Shown here: positions 8,343 to 17,465 of the stretch, in pieces
How the letters are laid out: each line of letters begins with the position of its first letter
Position numbering within the stretch: position 1 is the first letter of the stretch
NCBI RefSeq assembly: GCF_012911015.1
Contig: NZ_WVVV01000016.1
Location: forward strand, 33,604 to 97,603
Length of the DNA stretch: 64,000 bases
From: Chelativorans sp. ZYF759
Lineage (GTDB): Bacteria > Pseudomonadota > Alphaproteobacteria > Rhizobiales > Rhizobiaceae
Direction: 5' to 3'
Made by a program: the position numbers and the translations under genes
Notes under the pieces: model-generated
The model's database searches: none
What the model saw: the letters and a program-made list of their open reading frames with translations, nothing else
Told to the model about the DNA's origin: nothing

Positions 8343-9505
8343 GCCTTGTCGTCTGCTGATTTTCTGGTGGTGGGCCGGCCCTGGCTCTGGTCGAGCTTGG
8401 AATTGGCGAGCCCGAGCGTTGAGGCACCCCAGGTACCCGGAACCCCGATCGCCTTGTCGCGCCCGGCCGAAGCGAGTGCCGAACCGGCCGCCCCTGCCCC
8501 GCTTGCCATGCCCTTGAGAGCTGCCGCTCCAAATGAGCTGCCCGATGCGCGTGCGTCGGAATAGGCCGAGGCCCCTGCCCTCGCCCCGCCCCAGGCCAGG
8601 GCTGCGCTGCCGGCGGCAAGAGTCGCCGCCTGTCCGCCGTGGCGAATGGCCTCCATGCCGCCCGTGACCGAGACGCCCTGCGCGACGCCCTGGATGATGT
8701 TGGGCACGTAGATCGCGATGATGAACACGACGACGGAGATCCCGGCGATGGCCAGCGTCGCGAGAAACTCGTCCGAGGAACCGGAATCGTTGGCGAGATT
8801 GATGAGGACCTCGGAACCGATCCGGGCGATCATCACAAGCGCCATCAGCTTCATCCCGACCGAGAACGCGTAGACGAGATAGCGGACCGCGAAATCCTTG
8901 GTGAAGCTCGAGCCACCCAGACCGAGCATGATCATGCCGGCAAGGAGGCCAACATACATCTCGACCATCACCGAGACGAAGATCGCGGCCACGAGGCTGA
9001 AGCAGATGACCACCACAATCATCGCGAACACGGCCGCGATCGCCAGCGCATTGTCCTCGAAGAGGCCGAATTGCGCCCGCTCGGACATCGAGCTGGCGAC
9101 CTGAAGACCGGCGTTGAAGACATTGGCTGGCGAAGCCGAGCCGCCGCCGGCGCCGATCTGGAACAGGCTGTCCACCATCGCCCTGGCTAAATCGGGGCCC
9201 TGCTCGAGGATGAAGACAAACAGCCCGATGAACATGATGCGGCGCACCAGTTCGGCGAACCAGGTGTCGAGCGAGGCCGCGCCGAGCGCCAGCCAGACAG
9301 CCGCGATGCCGATCTCGATGCCGGCGAGAATCCAGAACAGCGATCGTGCCGCCTGCATGATTGTCGTCTCCCAGCCCTGCGCGGCTGACGCGACCTCGTT
9401 CTCGAGATTGGTCAGAAGCGAGCCGTCCTGCGCAAGGGCAGGCTCAAGGAAGAGTAGGGCGCCAAGGAACGCGGCGAAACCAAGCCTAATTCCCGGTGGC
9501 TTCAT
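8339..9505 (-). CDS. trbL: P-type conjugative transfer protein TrbL (VirB6-like)
   Basis: 388 residues from ATG 9505 ([10 protein letters not shown]); longer frames lie inside trbK/trbJ. A cleavable signal (cut near ALA, residue 25) is followed by five or six membrane segments between about residues 50 and 290. The C-terminal tail is polar and Gly/Ala/Ser-rich, as is typical of TrbL. It forms the inner-membrane channel of the secretion system. It overlaps the end of trbK by 20 bases. Confidence 0.93.
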   Translation of the reverse strand: MKPPGIRLGFAAFLGALLFLEPALAQDGSLLTNLENEVASAAQGWETTIMQAARSLFWILAGIEIGIAAVWLALGAASLDTWFAELVRRIMFIGLFVFILEQGPDLARAMVDSLFQIGAGGGSASPANVFNAGLQVASSMSERAQFGLFEDNALAIAAVFAMIVVVICFSLVAAIFVSVMVEMYVGLLAGMIMLGLGGSSFTKDFAVRYLVYAFSVGMKLMALVMIARIGSEVLINLANDSGSSDEFLATLAIAGISVVVFIIAIYVPNIIQGVAQGVSVTGGMEAIRHGGQAATLAAGSAALAWGGARAGASAYSDARASGSSFGAAALKGMASGAGAAGSALASAGRDKAIGVPGTWGASTLGLANSKLDQSQGRPTTRKSADDKA

Positions 9506-9695
9506 CGCGCTCGCCCTCCCCATTGTCCCAGCGCGGCCGCATCTCCTGTCCGCCGGTCGTATCGAATTGCCTTGGTCCCTCGAGGAAGTCCCCTGCCCGA
9601 TCGGGCTGCTGTCCGCCGTTAGAGGCAAACCAGATCGAAAGACCGATCCAGACGAGTGCGGTGCATGCCAAAACGACAACGAGAATTCTGGTCAC
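9486..9695 (-). CDS. trbK: putative entry-exclusion protein TrbK
   Basis: 69 residues from a GTG start at 9695, which shares four bases (GTGA) with the trbJ stop. One hydrophobic helix at residues 3-24 (RILVVVLACTALVWIGLSIWF) is followed by a short polar tail, as in the small TrbK-alt proteins found between trbJ and trbL on rhizobial plasmids. TrbK reduces uptake of the same plasmid by a cell that already has it. The protein lacks a clear lipobox Cys at the usual place (the only Cys is inside the helix), so the lipoprotein form of classical TrbK is doubtful here. Confidence 0.75.
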   Translation of the reverse strand: MTRILVVVLACTALVWIGLSIWFASNGGQQPDRAGDFLEGPRQFDTTGGQEMRPRWDNGEGERDEATGN

Positions 9696-10492
9696 CAGCG
9701 GGGCTCCATCATCTGTCCGCCAGACGTCGCGGGCGCGTTCGAGTTGAAAAATTCTTCGCGGCGGGTCTGGGCGAGGTCTTTTGCGGCCTGCTCGGACTGG
9801 AACCACGTCGCCATCATGGTCACCTGCTGGGAGACGAGACCGCGCAGTTTTTGGGCCTGCGCCACCTGCTGCTCGGCGATCTTGTGACCGACCTGGAGTG
9901 CCTGCATCTGTCCGATGGAGCTCTCCGACATCGAGCGCAGCTGCGACATCGTGGAGGCCTCGGTGCTGAACTGCTCGGCCGTGAGGCCGGCGGCCCTCAG
10001 CGTGGCGGCGATGGTCTCCCGGTTGGTGTCCGACCAATTCCGATAGCTCGAGGAGAAATCCTCGCCATTGAAAAGCCCTGTCTCGAACTCGGCAAAACTC
10101 TGGAACCGTTGTTTCAAAACATCGTCGATATTGCCCATGGCAAAGGCGATGCCCTCGCCCTGATTGACGAGGCTCTGCAGCCGCGAAAGGTCGCCTTCGA
10201 CCTGGCTCCAGATGTGGTTTGGCAGCTGCAAGGTGTTTTGCAGCATGTTTTCGTAGATGCGGATCTGATTCTGGATCTGCTCGGCCAATTGAGAAATCTG
10301 GGTGACCTGGTTCTGGATCTGCTCGGCCGACTGAGCGGAGAGACCGACAAGCTCGGCATTGTTGAGCAGCTGCGTCCATTCAGTGGCATTGCCTGTCACC
10401 ACACCGGCATGAGCCGGTAGGGGCAAAATCAGGCCCACAGCCAGCACCGACGCCAAACTGATCCTAATCGCGTGCGAGAATGGTTTCGGCAT
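9692..10492 (-). CDS. trbJ: P-type conjugative transfer protein TrbJ (VirB5-like)
   Basis: 266 residues from ATG 10492. The ATG lies 29 bases inside the end of trbE; the much longer open frame upstream is a shadow of trbE. Signal peptide to about residue 29 (LPLPAHAG). The mature protein is mostly helical with coiled-coil Gln-rich repeats (SAEQIQNQVTQISQLAEQIQNQI) and a conserved tail, as in TrbJ/VirB5 minor pilus-tip proteins. Confidence 0.93.
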   Translation of the reverse strand: MPKPFSHAIRISLASVLAVGLILPLPAHAGVVTGNATEWTQLLNNAELVGLSAQSAEQIQNQVTQISQLAEQIQNQIRIYENMLQNTLQLPNHIWSQVEGDLSRLQSLVNQGEGIAFAMGNIDDVLKQRFQSFAEFETGLFNGEDFSSSYRNWSDTNRETIAATLRAAGLTAEQFSTEASTMSQLRSMSESSIGQMQALQVGHKIAEQQVAQAQKLRGLVSQQVTMMATWFQSEQAAKDLAQTRREEFFNSNAPATSGGQMMEPRW

Positions 10493-12914
10493 CGCCGATC
10501 CCCCTTTCCAAAAGCCAGGCCTTTGGCCATTCCGGGCCGTAGTCCTGGCGAAGCTGATCGATACGCTTGAGGTGGTCCTTGCCGGACGCGCCCGTGAAGG
10601 CCAGAGCGACCGGACCGAGCGCCATGTCGAAGAGACGCCTGCCCTCGGGGCTCGCGACATAGTATTCGCGCTTGGGCGTGGCCGTTGCCACGATCTCGAG
10701 CTGGCGTTCGTTGAACCCGATGCGCTCGTAGAACTCCCGCGTGCCAGGCTCGCGCGCGGCGCCGTTCGGCAGACAGATCTTTGTGGGGCAGCTCTCTTTG
10801 AGCACATCGATAATGCCGGAGCGCTCCGCATCCGAGATCGACTGGGTGGCCAGGACGACCGCGCAATTGGCCTTGCGCAACACCTTGAGCCATTCCCTGA
10901 TCTTGTCACGGAACGTGGGGTGACCGAGCATCAGCCAGGCCTCGTCGAGCACGATGAGGCTCGGGCCCCCCGTCAGGCGTTTTTCGATCCGGCGGAAGAG
11001 ATAGAGCAATACCGGCACGAGATTGCGCTCGCCCATGCTCATCAGTTCCTCGACCTCAAAAGTCTGGAAGGAGCCGAGTGCCAACCCGTCCTCTTCGGCA
11101 TCGAGCAGTTGCCCCATCGGGCCGTCGACCGTGTAATGATGGAGCGCGTCCTTGATGTCGCGCATCTGCACGCCACTCACGAAGTCCGAAAGCGAGCGGC
11201 CGCGGGCCGACGCCATCAAACCGATCTGGCGGGAGATGGCATTGCGATGATCGGGCGTGATGGTGACGCCCTGCATCGCAACCAGGGTTTCTATCCACTC
11301 CGATGCCCATGCCCGGTCTCCGGCGGTCGAGAGCTCGGCCAGCGGGCAGAATGACAGCGAGGCGGTCCCCTCCCCTGCCCCGATCTCGTAGTGATCGCCA
11401 TTGGCCGCAATCGTCAGCGGGAGCAGTGATCTGCCCTTGTCGAAAGCGAAGATCTGCGCGTTCTCATAGCGACGAAACTGCGCACAGATCAGCGCCAGCA
11501 ATGTCGACTTGCCCGAACCGGTCGGCCCGAAGACAAGCGTATGTCCCACATCGTCGACATGAAGGTTCAACCGGAAGGGCGTGGAGCCGGAGGCGACCTG
11601 CATCAGAGGCGGAGCGCCGGTCGGATAGAACGGGCATGGCGCAGCCGCACTGCCTGACCAGACCGAATTGAGCGGGATGAGATCGGCGAGGTTGCGCGTA
11701 TTGATCAGCGGCTCGCGGATATTGGCGTAGCTGACCCCAGGCAGGCTTCCGAGATAGGCCTCCGTGGCGTTGAGCGTCTCGATCCGTGCGCCGAACCCCT
11801 CGGCCTGGACAAGCCGGCGCACGGCCTCGGCCTGGTCGCGCAGGCGAGCATCGTCGGCGTCGAACATGACGATGACCGGCGTATAGTAGCCATAGGCGAC
11901 AAGCTGGGACGAGGCCTCGGCAATGGCGTCCTCGGTCTCGGCCACCATCAACATGGCGTCCTGGTCGGCCGACCGGTTTTGGGTCTGGAAGAGCTGATCG
12001 AAGAAAGGGCGAACCTTCTGCTGCCATTTCTTGCGTGTGCGCTCGAGCCTGGCGCGGGCTTCCTGATCGTCGAGGAAAACGAAGCGGGATGACCAGCGGT
12101 AGGTCAGCGGCATCAGGTCGAGCGAGTTGAGGATGCCGGGCCAGCTTTCGGCCGGAAAACCGTCGATCGCCACTATTGCGAGGTAGCGGCCATCGACGAG
12201 CGGTGAGAGCCCATGCTGGAACTCGGCCGTCGCGAGCCAATCGAGATACATGGGGATGGCCGGCAGGCGCACCGGATGGCTCTCGCCGACAATGCAGAAC
12301 CGGATGAACTGGAACAGCTCATCATACTGGACATTGCGGCTTGTCTCCGGATCTACAATTGTGCGCGTCACCATGCGCCGGATGGAGAGAACGTTCGCCA
12401 GATATTGCTCGAACTCACGGATCGATGTCCGGAACGCGTCGAGGACGATATCGGCATAGGCTTCGCCCCGGCTCTCGTTGTCGGAATAGACATAGCGGGC
12501 GAGCCCTGAGCGTCGGGGTTCAGGCGGCCGGTAGGTCAGGATGATGGCGTGCTGGCTTTCATAATGCCCGCGCTCTGCCTCGAAATGTGCCCGGCGTTCA
12601 TCGTCGATCGCCCGTGTCACCCGGTCGGGGAAGTGGCAATCCTCGCCTGCGGGATAGGCGGTCGCGGGCACACGGACGGCTTCGACCTGTATCATCCAGC
12701 CTGAACCGAGCCGGGCGAGAATCGTGTTGATCTGCCGCGAGACCTCGTTGCGTTCGAGACTGGTTGAGCTCTCCGAATCCGGGCCGGCAAAGTACCAGCC
12801 TGCCATGACCGACCCGTCCTTCAAGAGGATCACGCCGTCATCGACGAGACCCGCATAGGGCAATAGGTCGGCGAAGGATGGCTTTGTATTGCGGAACTGT
12901 CGCAGCGCGACCAT
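10464..12914 (-). CDS. trbE: conjugal transfer ATPase TrbE (VirB4-like)
   Basis: 816 residues, full length for TrbE. It is the large cytosolic ATPase that powers pilus assembly at the inner membrane. The CagE/TrbE N-terminal domain is followed by a Walker A loop GPTGSGKST near residue 460 and a Walker B strand SLIVLDEAWLML near residue 655. The motif ATQSISDAERSGI (sensor region) follows. The start lies 4 bases after the trbD stop region (TGAGCCATG). Confidence 0.96.
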   Translation of the reverse strand: MVALRQFRNTKPSFADLLPYAGLVDDGVILLKDGSVMAGWYFAGPDSESSTSLERNEVSRQINTILARLGSGWMIQVEAVRVPATAYPAGEDCHFPDRVTRAIDDERRAHFEAERGHYESQHAIILTYRPPEPRRSGLARYVYSDNESRGEAYADIVLDAFRTSIREFEQYLANVLSIRRMVTRTIVDPETSRNVQYDELFQFIRFCIVGESHPVRLPAIPMYLDWLATAEFQHGLSPLVDGRYLAIVAIDGFPAESWPGILNSLDLMPLTYRWSSRFVFLDDQEARARLERTRKKWQQKVRPFFDQLFQTQNRSADQDAMLMVAETEDAIAEASSQLVAYGYYTPVIVMFDADDARLRDQAEAVRRLVQAEGFGARIETLNATEAYLGSLPGVSYANIREPLINTRNLADLIPLNSVWSGSAAAPCPFYPTGAPPLMQVASGSTPFRLNLHVDDVGHTLVFGPTGSGKSTLLALICAQFRRYENAQIFAFDKGRSLLPLTIAANGDHYEIGAGEGTASLSFCPLAELSTAGDRAWASEWIETLVAMQGVTITPDHRNAISRQIGLMASARGRSLSDFVSGVQMRDIKDALHHYTVDGPMGQLLDAEEDGLALGSFQTFEVEELMSMGERNLVPVLLYLFRRIEKRLTGGPSLIVLDEAWLMLGHPTFRDKIREWLKVLRKANCAVVLATQSISDAERSGIIDVLKESCPTKICLPNGAAREPGTREFYERIGFNERQLEIVATATPKREYYVASPEGRRLFDMALGPVALAFTGASGKDHLKRIDQLRQDYGPEWPKAWLLERGIGDAETILARD

Positions 12915-12917
12915 GGC

Positions 12918-13217
12918 TCAGGATTTCCTCCAGGGTGTGGAGGTCGGGCGATAGGTCGGCAGGTATCCGATATGACGCAGATAGATCTGCCTCATCATAG
13001 GGTCCGCTTTCGCCATCATGCGAAGAGCGGCAACGACCGCGATCCAGATCGCGATGCCGAACAGCGCCGAGAACCAGGTCAGCACCACAAAGATCAGGAT
13101 GATGGCCGCGAGCCCTGTCAGAAGGACCAGTTCGCGATCAGCGCCCATCAAATGGTTCGGGCGCGAAAGCGCCCGATGGATGCGTGATCGCGTGAGCGGG
13201 TCGCCGGCATCAGCCAT
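12918..13217 (-). CDS. trbD: conjugal transfer protein TrbD (VirB3-like)
   Basis: 99 residues from ATG 13217, overlapping the trbC stop. Two adjacent hydrophobic helices at about residues 30-65 ([20 protein letters not shown] and [16 protein letters not shown]) with a polar C-terminus that ends in a short basic motif, as in VirB3/TrbD. It works with TrbE at the inner membrane. Longer upstream frames fall within trbC and are not used. Confidence 0.92.
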   Translation of the reverse strand: MADAGDPLTRSRIHRALSRPNHLMGADRELVLLTGLAAIILIFVVLTWFSALFGIAIWIAVVAALRMMAKADPMMRQIYLRHIGYLPTYRPTSTPWRKS

Positions 13218-13584
13218 CGGTCCCCTCCCCTGCCCCAGATCGCACCGTGAGCTCGACATGTCCGATCGAGGCGCCCGAGGCACCGAAGAGGCCGACGATC
13301 TGTGTCGCGCCAAGCAGGATGCCCGCGACCAGCACGACATACATGAGCCGTCGGGCAAAATCGTTGAGCTCGCCGCCGAAGATCAACATGCCGCCGGCGA
13401 CCGCGACGGCGGCGAGCGCAATGAAGCCCGCGACCGGGCCGGTGATCGATTGCTGGATCTGTTGCAGTGGACCTTCCCACGGCAGGCCCCCGCCGCCGCC
13501 CGCAAGTGCGGGCGTCGCGGCAACGAGGCAGAATCCTGCCGCGATGAACCAGAGGGTCGCCGTTCGGCGGGAACTATGCGGCAT
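13210..13584 (-). CDS. trbC: conjugal transfer pilin TrbC (VirB2-like)
   Basis: 124 residues. The ATG at 13584 lies 11 bases inside the end of trbB, preceded by GAGGA. The leader ends near ALA-GGGGG (about residue 28). After it come two hydrophobic segments ([21 protein letters not shown] and [23 protein letters not shown]), the layout of the pilin precursor that in IncP and pTi systems is trimmed and cyclised. The Gly run after the signal is typical of TrbC. Confidence 0.92.
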   Translation of the reverse strand: MPHSSRRTATLWFIAAGFCLVAATPALAGGGGGLPWEGPLQQIQQSITGPVAGFIALAAVAVAGGMLIFGGELNDFARRLMYVVLVAGILLGATQIVGLFGASGASIGHVELTVRSGAGEGTDG

Positions 13585-14545
13585 GGCTTTCCTCATCGAT
13601 CTGGGGATGGTGGCGGGTTTCGTAGCGCGTGCCGTCAAAGCCCCTGACGTGCATGACGTCGCGCACGCGGCGCCCCTGCCCCGCGCGTTCGATCGAAACC
13701 ACGAGATCAACGGCTTCGCCGATCACCTCGCACATCGACTGCTGACTGACCTCCGCAGTGAGTTGCTCGAGGCGACGAAGGGCTGAAATGGCGCTGTTGG
13801 AGTGAATGGTGGTCACACCACCTGGATGTCCCGTATTCCAGGCCTTGAGCAGGGTGAGCGCTGCCCCGTCGCGGACCTCGCCAACGATTATGCGGTCCGG
13901 TCTCAAGCGCATCGTGCTCTTCAGCAGCCGCGCCATATTCACCGTGTCGCTGGTGTGGAGGGCAACCGCGTTGTCGGCAGCGCACTGGATCTCCGCGGTG
14001 TCCTCAAGAACGACCAGACGATCATTGGGGGCAGCCGCGACAATCTCCGCGATCACCGCATTGGCGAGCGTCGTCTTGCCAGATCCGGTCCCGCCGCTGA
14101 TGACGATGTTCAGGCGAGAGGCGACGGCGTTTCGGATGGCGGCCGTTTGCCCCATGGTCATGATCCCTGCACGCACATAGTCGTCGAGGGGAATAAGGCG
14201 TGACGCGCGCCGGCGAATGGTGAAGGTCGGTGCTGCGACGATCGGCGGAAGCAGGCCTTCGAACCGGTGTCCGCCGATCGGCAGTTCGCCCGAAATGATT
14301 GGGTGCTCGCTGTCGGCTTCGGTCTGCAAAGCATGGGCCACGCTGCCGATGATGATTTCCGCGGCGCCTGGCTCGAGTGCGCCAAGGCTCTCGATCCCAT
14401 CCCCCAGCCGTTCCACGAACAATCGCCCATCGGGGTTGAGCATGATCTCGACCACCGACACGTCCCTTAGGGCCGAACAAATGCCCTTACCAAGCGCTTC
14501 CTGGAGCTTGCGCACGAGTCGGGACTGGGACTGTGACATAGTCAT
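13574..14545 (-). CDS. trbB: P-type conjugative transfer ATPase TrbB (VirB11-like)
   Basis: 323 residues from ATG 14545, which has a GGGAGGGGGG ribosome site; the longer frame to 14611 lacks one. It is a hexameric cytosolic traffic ATPase with Walker [10 protein letters not shown] (about residues 151-159), Asp box [10 protein letters not shown], Walker B-like [13 protein letters not shown] and His box [14 protein letters not shown]. First gene of the trb operon, divergent from repA across 480 bases. On pTi plasmids traI precedes trbB; here that gene is missing. Confidence 0.96.
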   Translation of the reverse strand: MTMSQSQSRLVRKLQEALGKGICSALRDVSVVEIMLNPDGRLFVERLGDGIESLGALEPGAAEIIIGSVAHALQTEADSEHPIISGELPIGGHRFEGLLPPIVAAPTFTIRRRASRLIPLDDYVRAGIMTMGQTAAIRNAVASRLNIVISGGTGSGKTTLANAVIAEIVAAAPNDRLVVLEDTAEIQCAADNAVALHTSDTVNMARLLKSTMRLRPDRIIVGEVRDGAALTLLKAWNTGHPGGVTTIHSNSAISALRRLEQLTAEVSQQSMCEVIGEAVDLVVSIERAGQGRRVRDVMHVRGFDGTRYETRHHPQIDEESHAA

Positions 14546-14689
14546 TGCCCCCCTCCCCGAGCCCACGGGAGGGTGGAGCACGTACTGCGGTTTAAGGGGT
14601 TCGCAGCCCATTTCACTTTGCCCGTCATCGCGCCTGTCCGTTCGTTCATTCGGCGGCCCTATGGACCACGGAAGAATGTGAAACGTCAG

Positions 14690-14707
14690 CCCGGCAGAAT
14701 TGCCGGG
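14690..14707. promoter_or_regulatory. 18-bp dyad 1, candidate tra-box-like LuxR site
   Basis: CCCGGCA-GAAT-TGCCGGG: perfect 7-bp arms around 4 bases. Its reverse complement differs from dyad 2 (14786-14803) by a single base. The size and near-symmetry fit a dimeric LuxR/TraR-type site; the sequence does not match the pTi tra box (core GCAGATCTGC) beyond the symmetric GCA..TGC. Confidence 0.5.
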
Positions 14708-14785
14708 TTACGGACGGGTGAGTCGGGGTGATATTGGACTTCCACACTCACCGGTGGGCCCGATCGTTGAGGGATAGCCCCAGGC

Positions 14786-14803
14786 CCCGGCATTTCTGCC
14801 GGG
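14786..14803. promoter_or_regulatory. 18-bp dyad 2, candidate tra-box-like LuxR site
   Basis: CCCGGCA-TTTC-TGCCGGG: the same arms as dyad 1, 96 bases further on and in inverted sense at the centre. It is followed by ATTTCTATT, so a weak terminator is the alternative reading; the duplication of the arms upstream argues for a protein-binding site. Confidence 0.45.
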
Positions 14804-15025
14804 ATTTCTATTGTAGTGCTCGGGAGCTACCGAACTCCGTAACTGATTGAAAAATATAGCGATGTCCGAGCCAATCAAAGCCGCGGAAAGACAGCAGCGC
14901 TCCAGACGGTAAGCTTCTGTTAACCTAAAATTCCTTGCCTACGAACGGGAATCGGACATACTGGCGCTAAATCGACCAACTAGCGGTAGTTGGCGCTATT
15001 TTCTTTCTTGGGGACCGGAGTGGGA

Positions 15026-16213
15026 ATGACTATTCTCCCAGCATTTGAGTTTGATGACAAGATCCTTGCCCAGGGGGCGGAGATTTCGCGCAAACTCGAT
15101 CAATTGCGAATTGAGAAGTTTCCGACTGAGGGCCAAAAAACGCTCCGGCGGTTCTCGATGGCTGAAGTCGCCCACTATTTGGGCGTCAGTCCGAACAATC
15201 TGAAGCGGCTCCATCTCGAAAAGAAAGGCCCAGAACCGTTTGTGGGCGCCGGAGGCCGGCGCTTCTATTCTGCTGAGCAGATGACCGAGCTCCGGCACTA
15301 TCTCGACAAGAATGGGCGATCGGATTCCAAGAAGTATGTGCCCTATCGCAAACCCGGCGAGAAGTTGCAGGTCATCGCCGTCGTCAACTTCAAGGGCGGT
15401 TCTGGAAAGACCACGACGACGGCGCACCTTGCGCAACACCTCGCTCTCACTGGCCACAGGGTCCTTACGGTGGATCTTGATCCACAGGCTTCACTTTCAG
15501 CGCTCCACGGGTTTCAGCCGGAGCTCGATAAGAACCCTTCACTCTACGACGCAATCCGGTACGAGAGTCCCGCCCCGCTTGAAAGCGTCATCCAGAAGAC
15601 GAACTTCCCATTGCTCGACATCGTTCCTGCGAACCTTGAGCTGCAGGAATACGAGTACGAAACGCCGCTTGCTATGCAGTCCCCGTCTCAGGAGGGGAAA
15701 CGATTCTTCACAAGGGTCGCCCGACCGCTTGATTCTGTCAGCGAGAACTACGACGTCGTCGTCATCGATTGCCCGCCTCAGCTTGGATATCTGACGCTGT
15801 CGGCACTCTCGGCAGCCACTTCCGTCCTAATTACCGTCCACCCGCAGATGCTGGATCTCATGTCCATGAGTCAGTTTCTGCTGATGCTGGGCAATATCCT
15901 GAAGTCGATCAAGAATGCTGGCGCCCACGTCCAGCTGGACTGGTTGCGCTATCTCATCACGCGATATGAGCCCACGGACATCCCACAGGCACAGATGGTC
16001 GGCTTCATGCAGTCGATGCTTGCTGAGGAAATTCTGAAAAGCCCGATGCTCAAATCTACGGCGATCTCGGATGCCGGCCTCACCAAGCAGACGCTCTATG
16101 AGGTGGAGCGATCGAACTTCAATCGCGACACCTATGATCGGGCAATCGATAGCATGGATGCCGTCAACTTCGAGATCCAGGGTCTCATTCACCAGGCATG
16201 GGGGCGGTTGTGA
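15026..16213 (+). CDS. repA: plasmid partition ATPase RepA (ParA-type)
   Basis: 395 residues from ATG 15026 with GGAG five bases upstream; an in-frame TTG at 14990 lies in the operator hairpin and is rejected. The N-terminal helix-turn-helix (MAEVAHYLGVSPNNLKRLHLE, about residues 46-66) lets RepA repress its own promoter. The ParA ATPase core follows, with the deviant Walker A motif KGGSGKTTT near residue 122 and Walker B VVVIDCPPQLG. RepA with ADP or ATP helps RepB segregate plasmid copies and shuts down repABC transcription. First gene of the repABC operon. Confidence 0.97.
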   Translation: MTILPAFEFDDKILAQGAEISRKLDQLRIEKFPTEGQKTLRRFSMAEVAHYLGVSPNNLKRLHLEKKGPEPFVGAGGRRFYSAEQMTELRHYLDKNGRSDSKKYVPYRKPGEKLQVIAVVNFKGGSGKTTTTAHLAQHLALTGHRVLTVDLDPQASLSALHGFQPELDKNPSLYDAIRYESPAPLESVIQKTNFPLLDIVPANLELQEYEYETPLAMQSPSQEGKRFFTRVARPLDSVSENYDVVVIDCPPQLGYLTLSALSAATSVLITVHPQMLDLMSMSQFLLMLGNILKSIKNAGAHVQLDWLRYLITRYEPTDIPQAQMVGFMQSMLAEEILKSPMLKSTAISDAGLTKQTLYEVERSNFNRDTYDRAIDSMDAVNFEIQGLIHQAWGRL

Positions 16214-16214
16214 T

Positions 16215-16230
16215 GTTGACTGCCGTCAAA
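16215..16230. other. parS-like centromere site between repA and repB
   Basis: GTTGACTGCCGTCAAA agrees at 15 of 16 positions with the RepB-binding palindrome pattern of repABC plasmids (GTTNNCNGCNGNNAAC); the last base is A instead of C. Inverted arms TTGAC/GTCAA flank TGCC. It begins one base after the repA stop, a known location for parS in this plasmid class. Confidence 0.65.
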
Positions 16231-16288
16231 ACCGACAAAAAAACCTACGGTTTCAAGTGCATAAACCGAGTAAGGGGGTTCTAGTCGA

Positions 16289-17299
16289 ATGGCTCGGAAA
16301 AACCCCTTTGCCAACATTATGGACAGCAGCGACACACCTGCCGACAGGCCCGTCGCGCGGGATTACAGCTTCAAGGGCGCATCACGCTCGCTCATAAGTT
16401 CGATCGACGAGATGGCGGCCCAGGCAGGCAAGCTGCTCGAGGGCGAGACAATAGTCGAGGTTGATCCCAACCTAGTGGACCAATCCTTCGCCAATGATCG
16501 CCTCAACGTTGATCAGGAGGATTACGAGGCAGACTACGCCCAGGTGCTCGAGTCAATCCGCAGTTCTGGCCAGAATTCTCCTGCGCTCCTTCGCCCTCAC
16601 CCACAGCATCCCGGCCGCTACATGTTGGTCTTTGGTCGGCTCCGGTGGCGCGCTGCAACGGAACTCGGTCTCAAGCTGCGTGCCGTTGTTAAGGAGATTT
16701 CCGAACGCGATCATGTGATCGCGCAGGGACAGGAAAACAATGCGCGGGCGAACACCTCCTTCATCGAGAAGGCGTTGTTCGCTGCGGACATCGTTCAGCG
16801 CAAGTTTGACGAGGACAATGCGACCGCGCTCGCCGCAATCGGTGTCGACCGGCCCACCCTCTCGAAAATGCTGTCCGTTGCCTCGATGCCTCAGGAACTG
16901 CTTTTGGCCATCGGCCGCGCCAAAGGCGTTGGCCGCGATCGTTGGTATGAACTCAAGTTGCTCCTTGACAAACCGGGGAATGTCGAAACTGCCTTGGCTC
17001 AGACGTCGAATGCCGATTTTCAGGGACTGCCTAGCGAAGCTCGGTTCGACGCGATCGTCGCGAAACTAAAAGCGTCCAAGCCACGCCGTCGCGCGGCGCC
17101 GGCATCGTCCAAACGCACCTGGGCGCCATCCGATGGACGTCTCGCCGCAGAGATGATGGCGAACGGAAAGAGATACACCATCGCCCTCAGGGCGAAGGGT
17201 GCCGACGCAACTGCGTTCGGTGACTACCTCTCGGAGAACCTCTCTGCTCTTTACGAGGATTTCCGGAAGGCAAAAGGCGAAACCACAAACGGAGATTGA
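16289..17299 (+). CDS. repB: plasmid partition protein RepB (ParB-type)
   Basis: 336 residues. DNA-binding partition protein that loads at parS and is moved by RepA. ParB N-terminal domain at about residues 60-150 (motifs SIRSSGQNSPALLRPHP, MLVFGRLRWRAATEL and QGQENNARANTSFIEKALFA), then a helix-turn-helix stretch (DNATALAAIGVDRPTLSKMLSVASMPQELL) and a C-terminal dimerisation part. Starts 75 bases after repA, past the parS-like site. RepB also acts as co-repressor with RepA. Confidence 0.97.
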   Translation: MARKNPFANIMDSSDTPADRPVARDYSFKGASRSLISSIDEMAAQAGKLLEGETIVEVDPNLVDQSFANDRLNVDQEDYEADYAQVLESIRSSGQNSPALLRPHPQHPGRYMLVFGRLRWRAATELGLKLRAVVKEISERDHVIAQGQENNARANTSFIEKALFAADIVQRKFDEDNATALAAIGVDRPTLSKMLSVASMPQELLLAIGRAKGVGRDRWYELKLLLDKPGNVETALAQTSNADFQGLPSEARFDAIVAKLKASKPRRRAAPASSKRTWAPSDGRLAAEMMANGKRYTIALRAKGADATAFGDYLSENLSALYEDFRKAKGETTNGD

Positions 17300-17465
17300 C
17301 CGCAAAAGAAAAAGGCCCCCCGAAACGGCAGTCCGGAAGACCTTCTCTATTAGTTTGGCGACTGAGAGAATCCCACTTCCGCGAATCATAGTCAAGGCCA
17401 TATGGGCCACTTCGTGCGCCGTTTCGGCGAGCAGGTTTCTTTTGCCTAGCGATAGGTGAAGAAAA
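17300..17465 (-). ncRNA. counter-transcribed RNA (incompatibility RNA) region between repB and repC
   Basis: All repABC plasmids encode a small antisense RNA in this gap that limits repC expression. On the minus strand a terminator-like hairpin can be read: AAGGTC...GGCCTT closing around CCG...CGG, followed by TTTTTCTTTT (about 17346 down to 17304). That is the expected 3' end of such an RNA, which would start near 17400-17460. The 166-base size and absence of an open frame fit. The promoter is not resolved, so the exact ends are not known. Confidence 0.7.

Larger units (their letters stand above)
14546..15025. promoter_or_regulatory. divergent trb/rep control region
   Basis: The 480 bases between trbB and repA hold no gene but must contain the promoters of both operons. 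Visible elements are two 18-bp dyads (14690-14707 and 14786-14803, listed separately) and, next to the repA start, a hairpin CCAACTA-GCGG-TAGTTGG at 14976-14992 bracketed by two direct copies of TGGCGCTA (14962-14969 and 14991-14998). In repABC plasmids this area carries the RepA/RepB-repressed promoter and, in pTi, the quorum-controlled boxes. The hairpin is a candidate RepA operator. Confidence 0.6.

Noticed and set aside
9486..10379. 297-codon frame across trbJ and trbK
   Set aside because: The first 230 codons are trbJ in another frame; only the last 69, from GTG 9695, resemble TrbK.
14786..14820. Simple intrinsic terminator reading of the second CCCGGCA dyad
   Set aside because: Possible, but the same arms occur 96 bases upstream without a T-run, no plus-strand gene ends there, and the following bases are only moderately T-rich, so a binding site was preferred.
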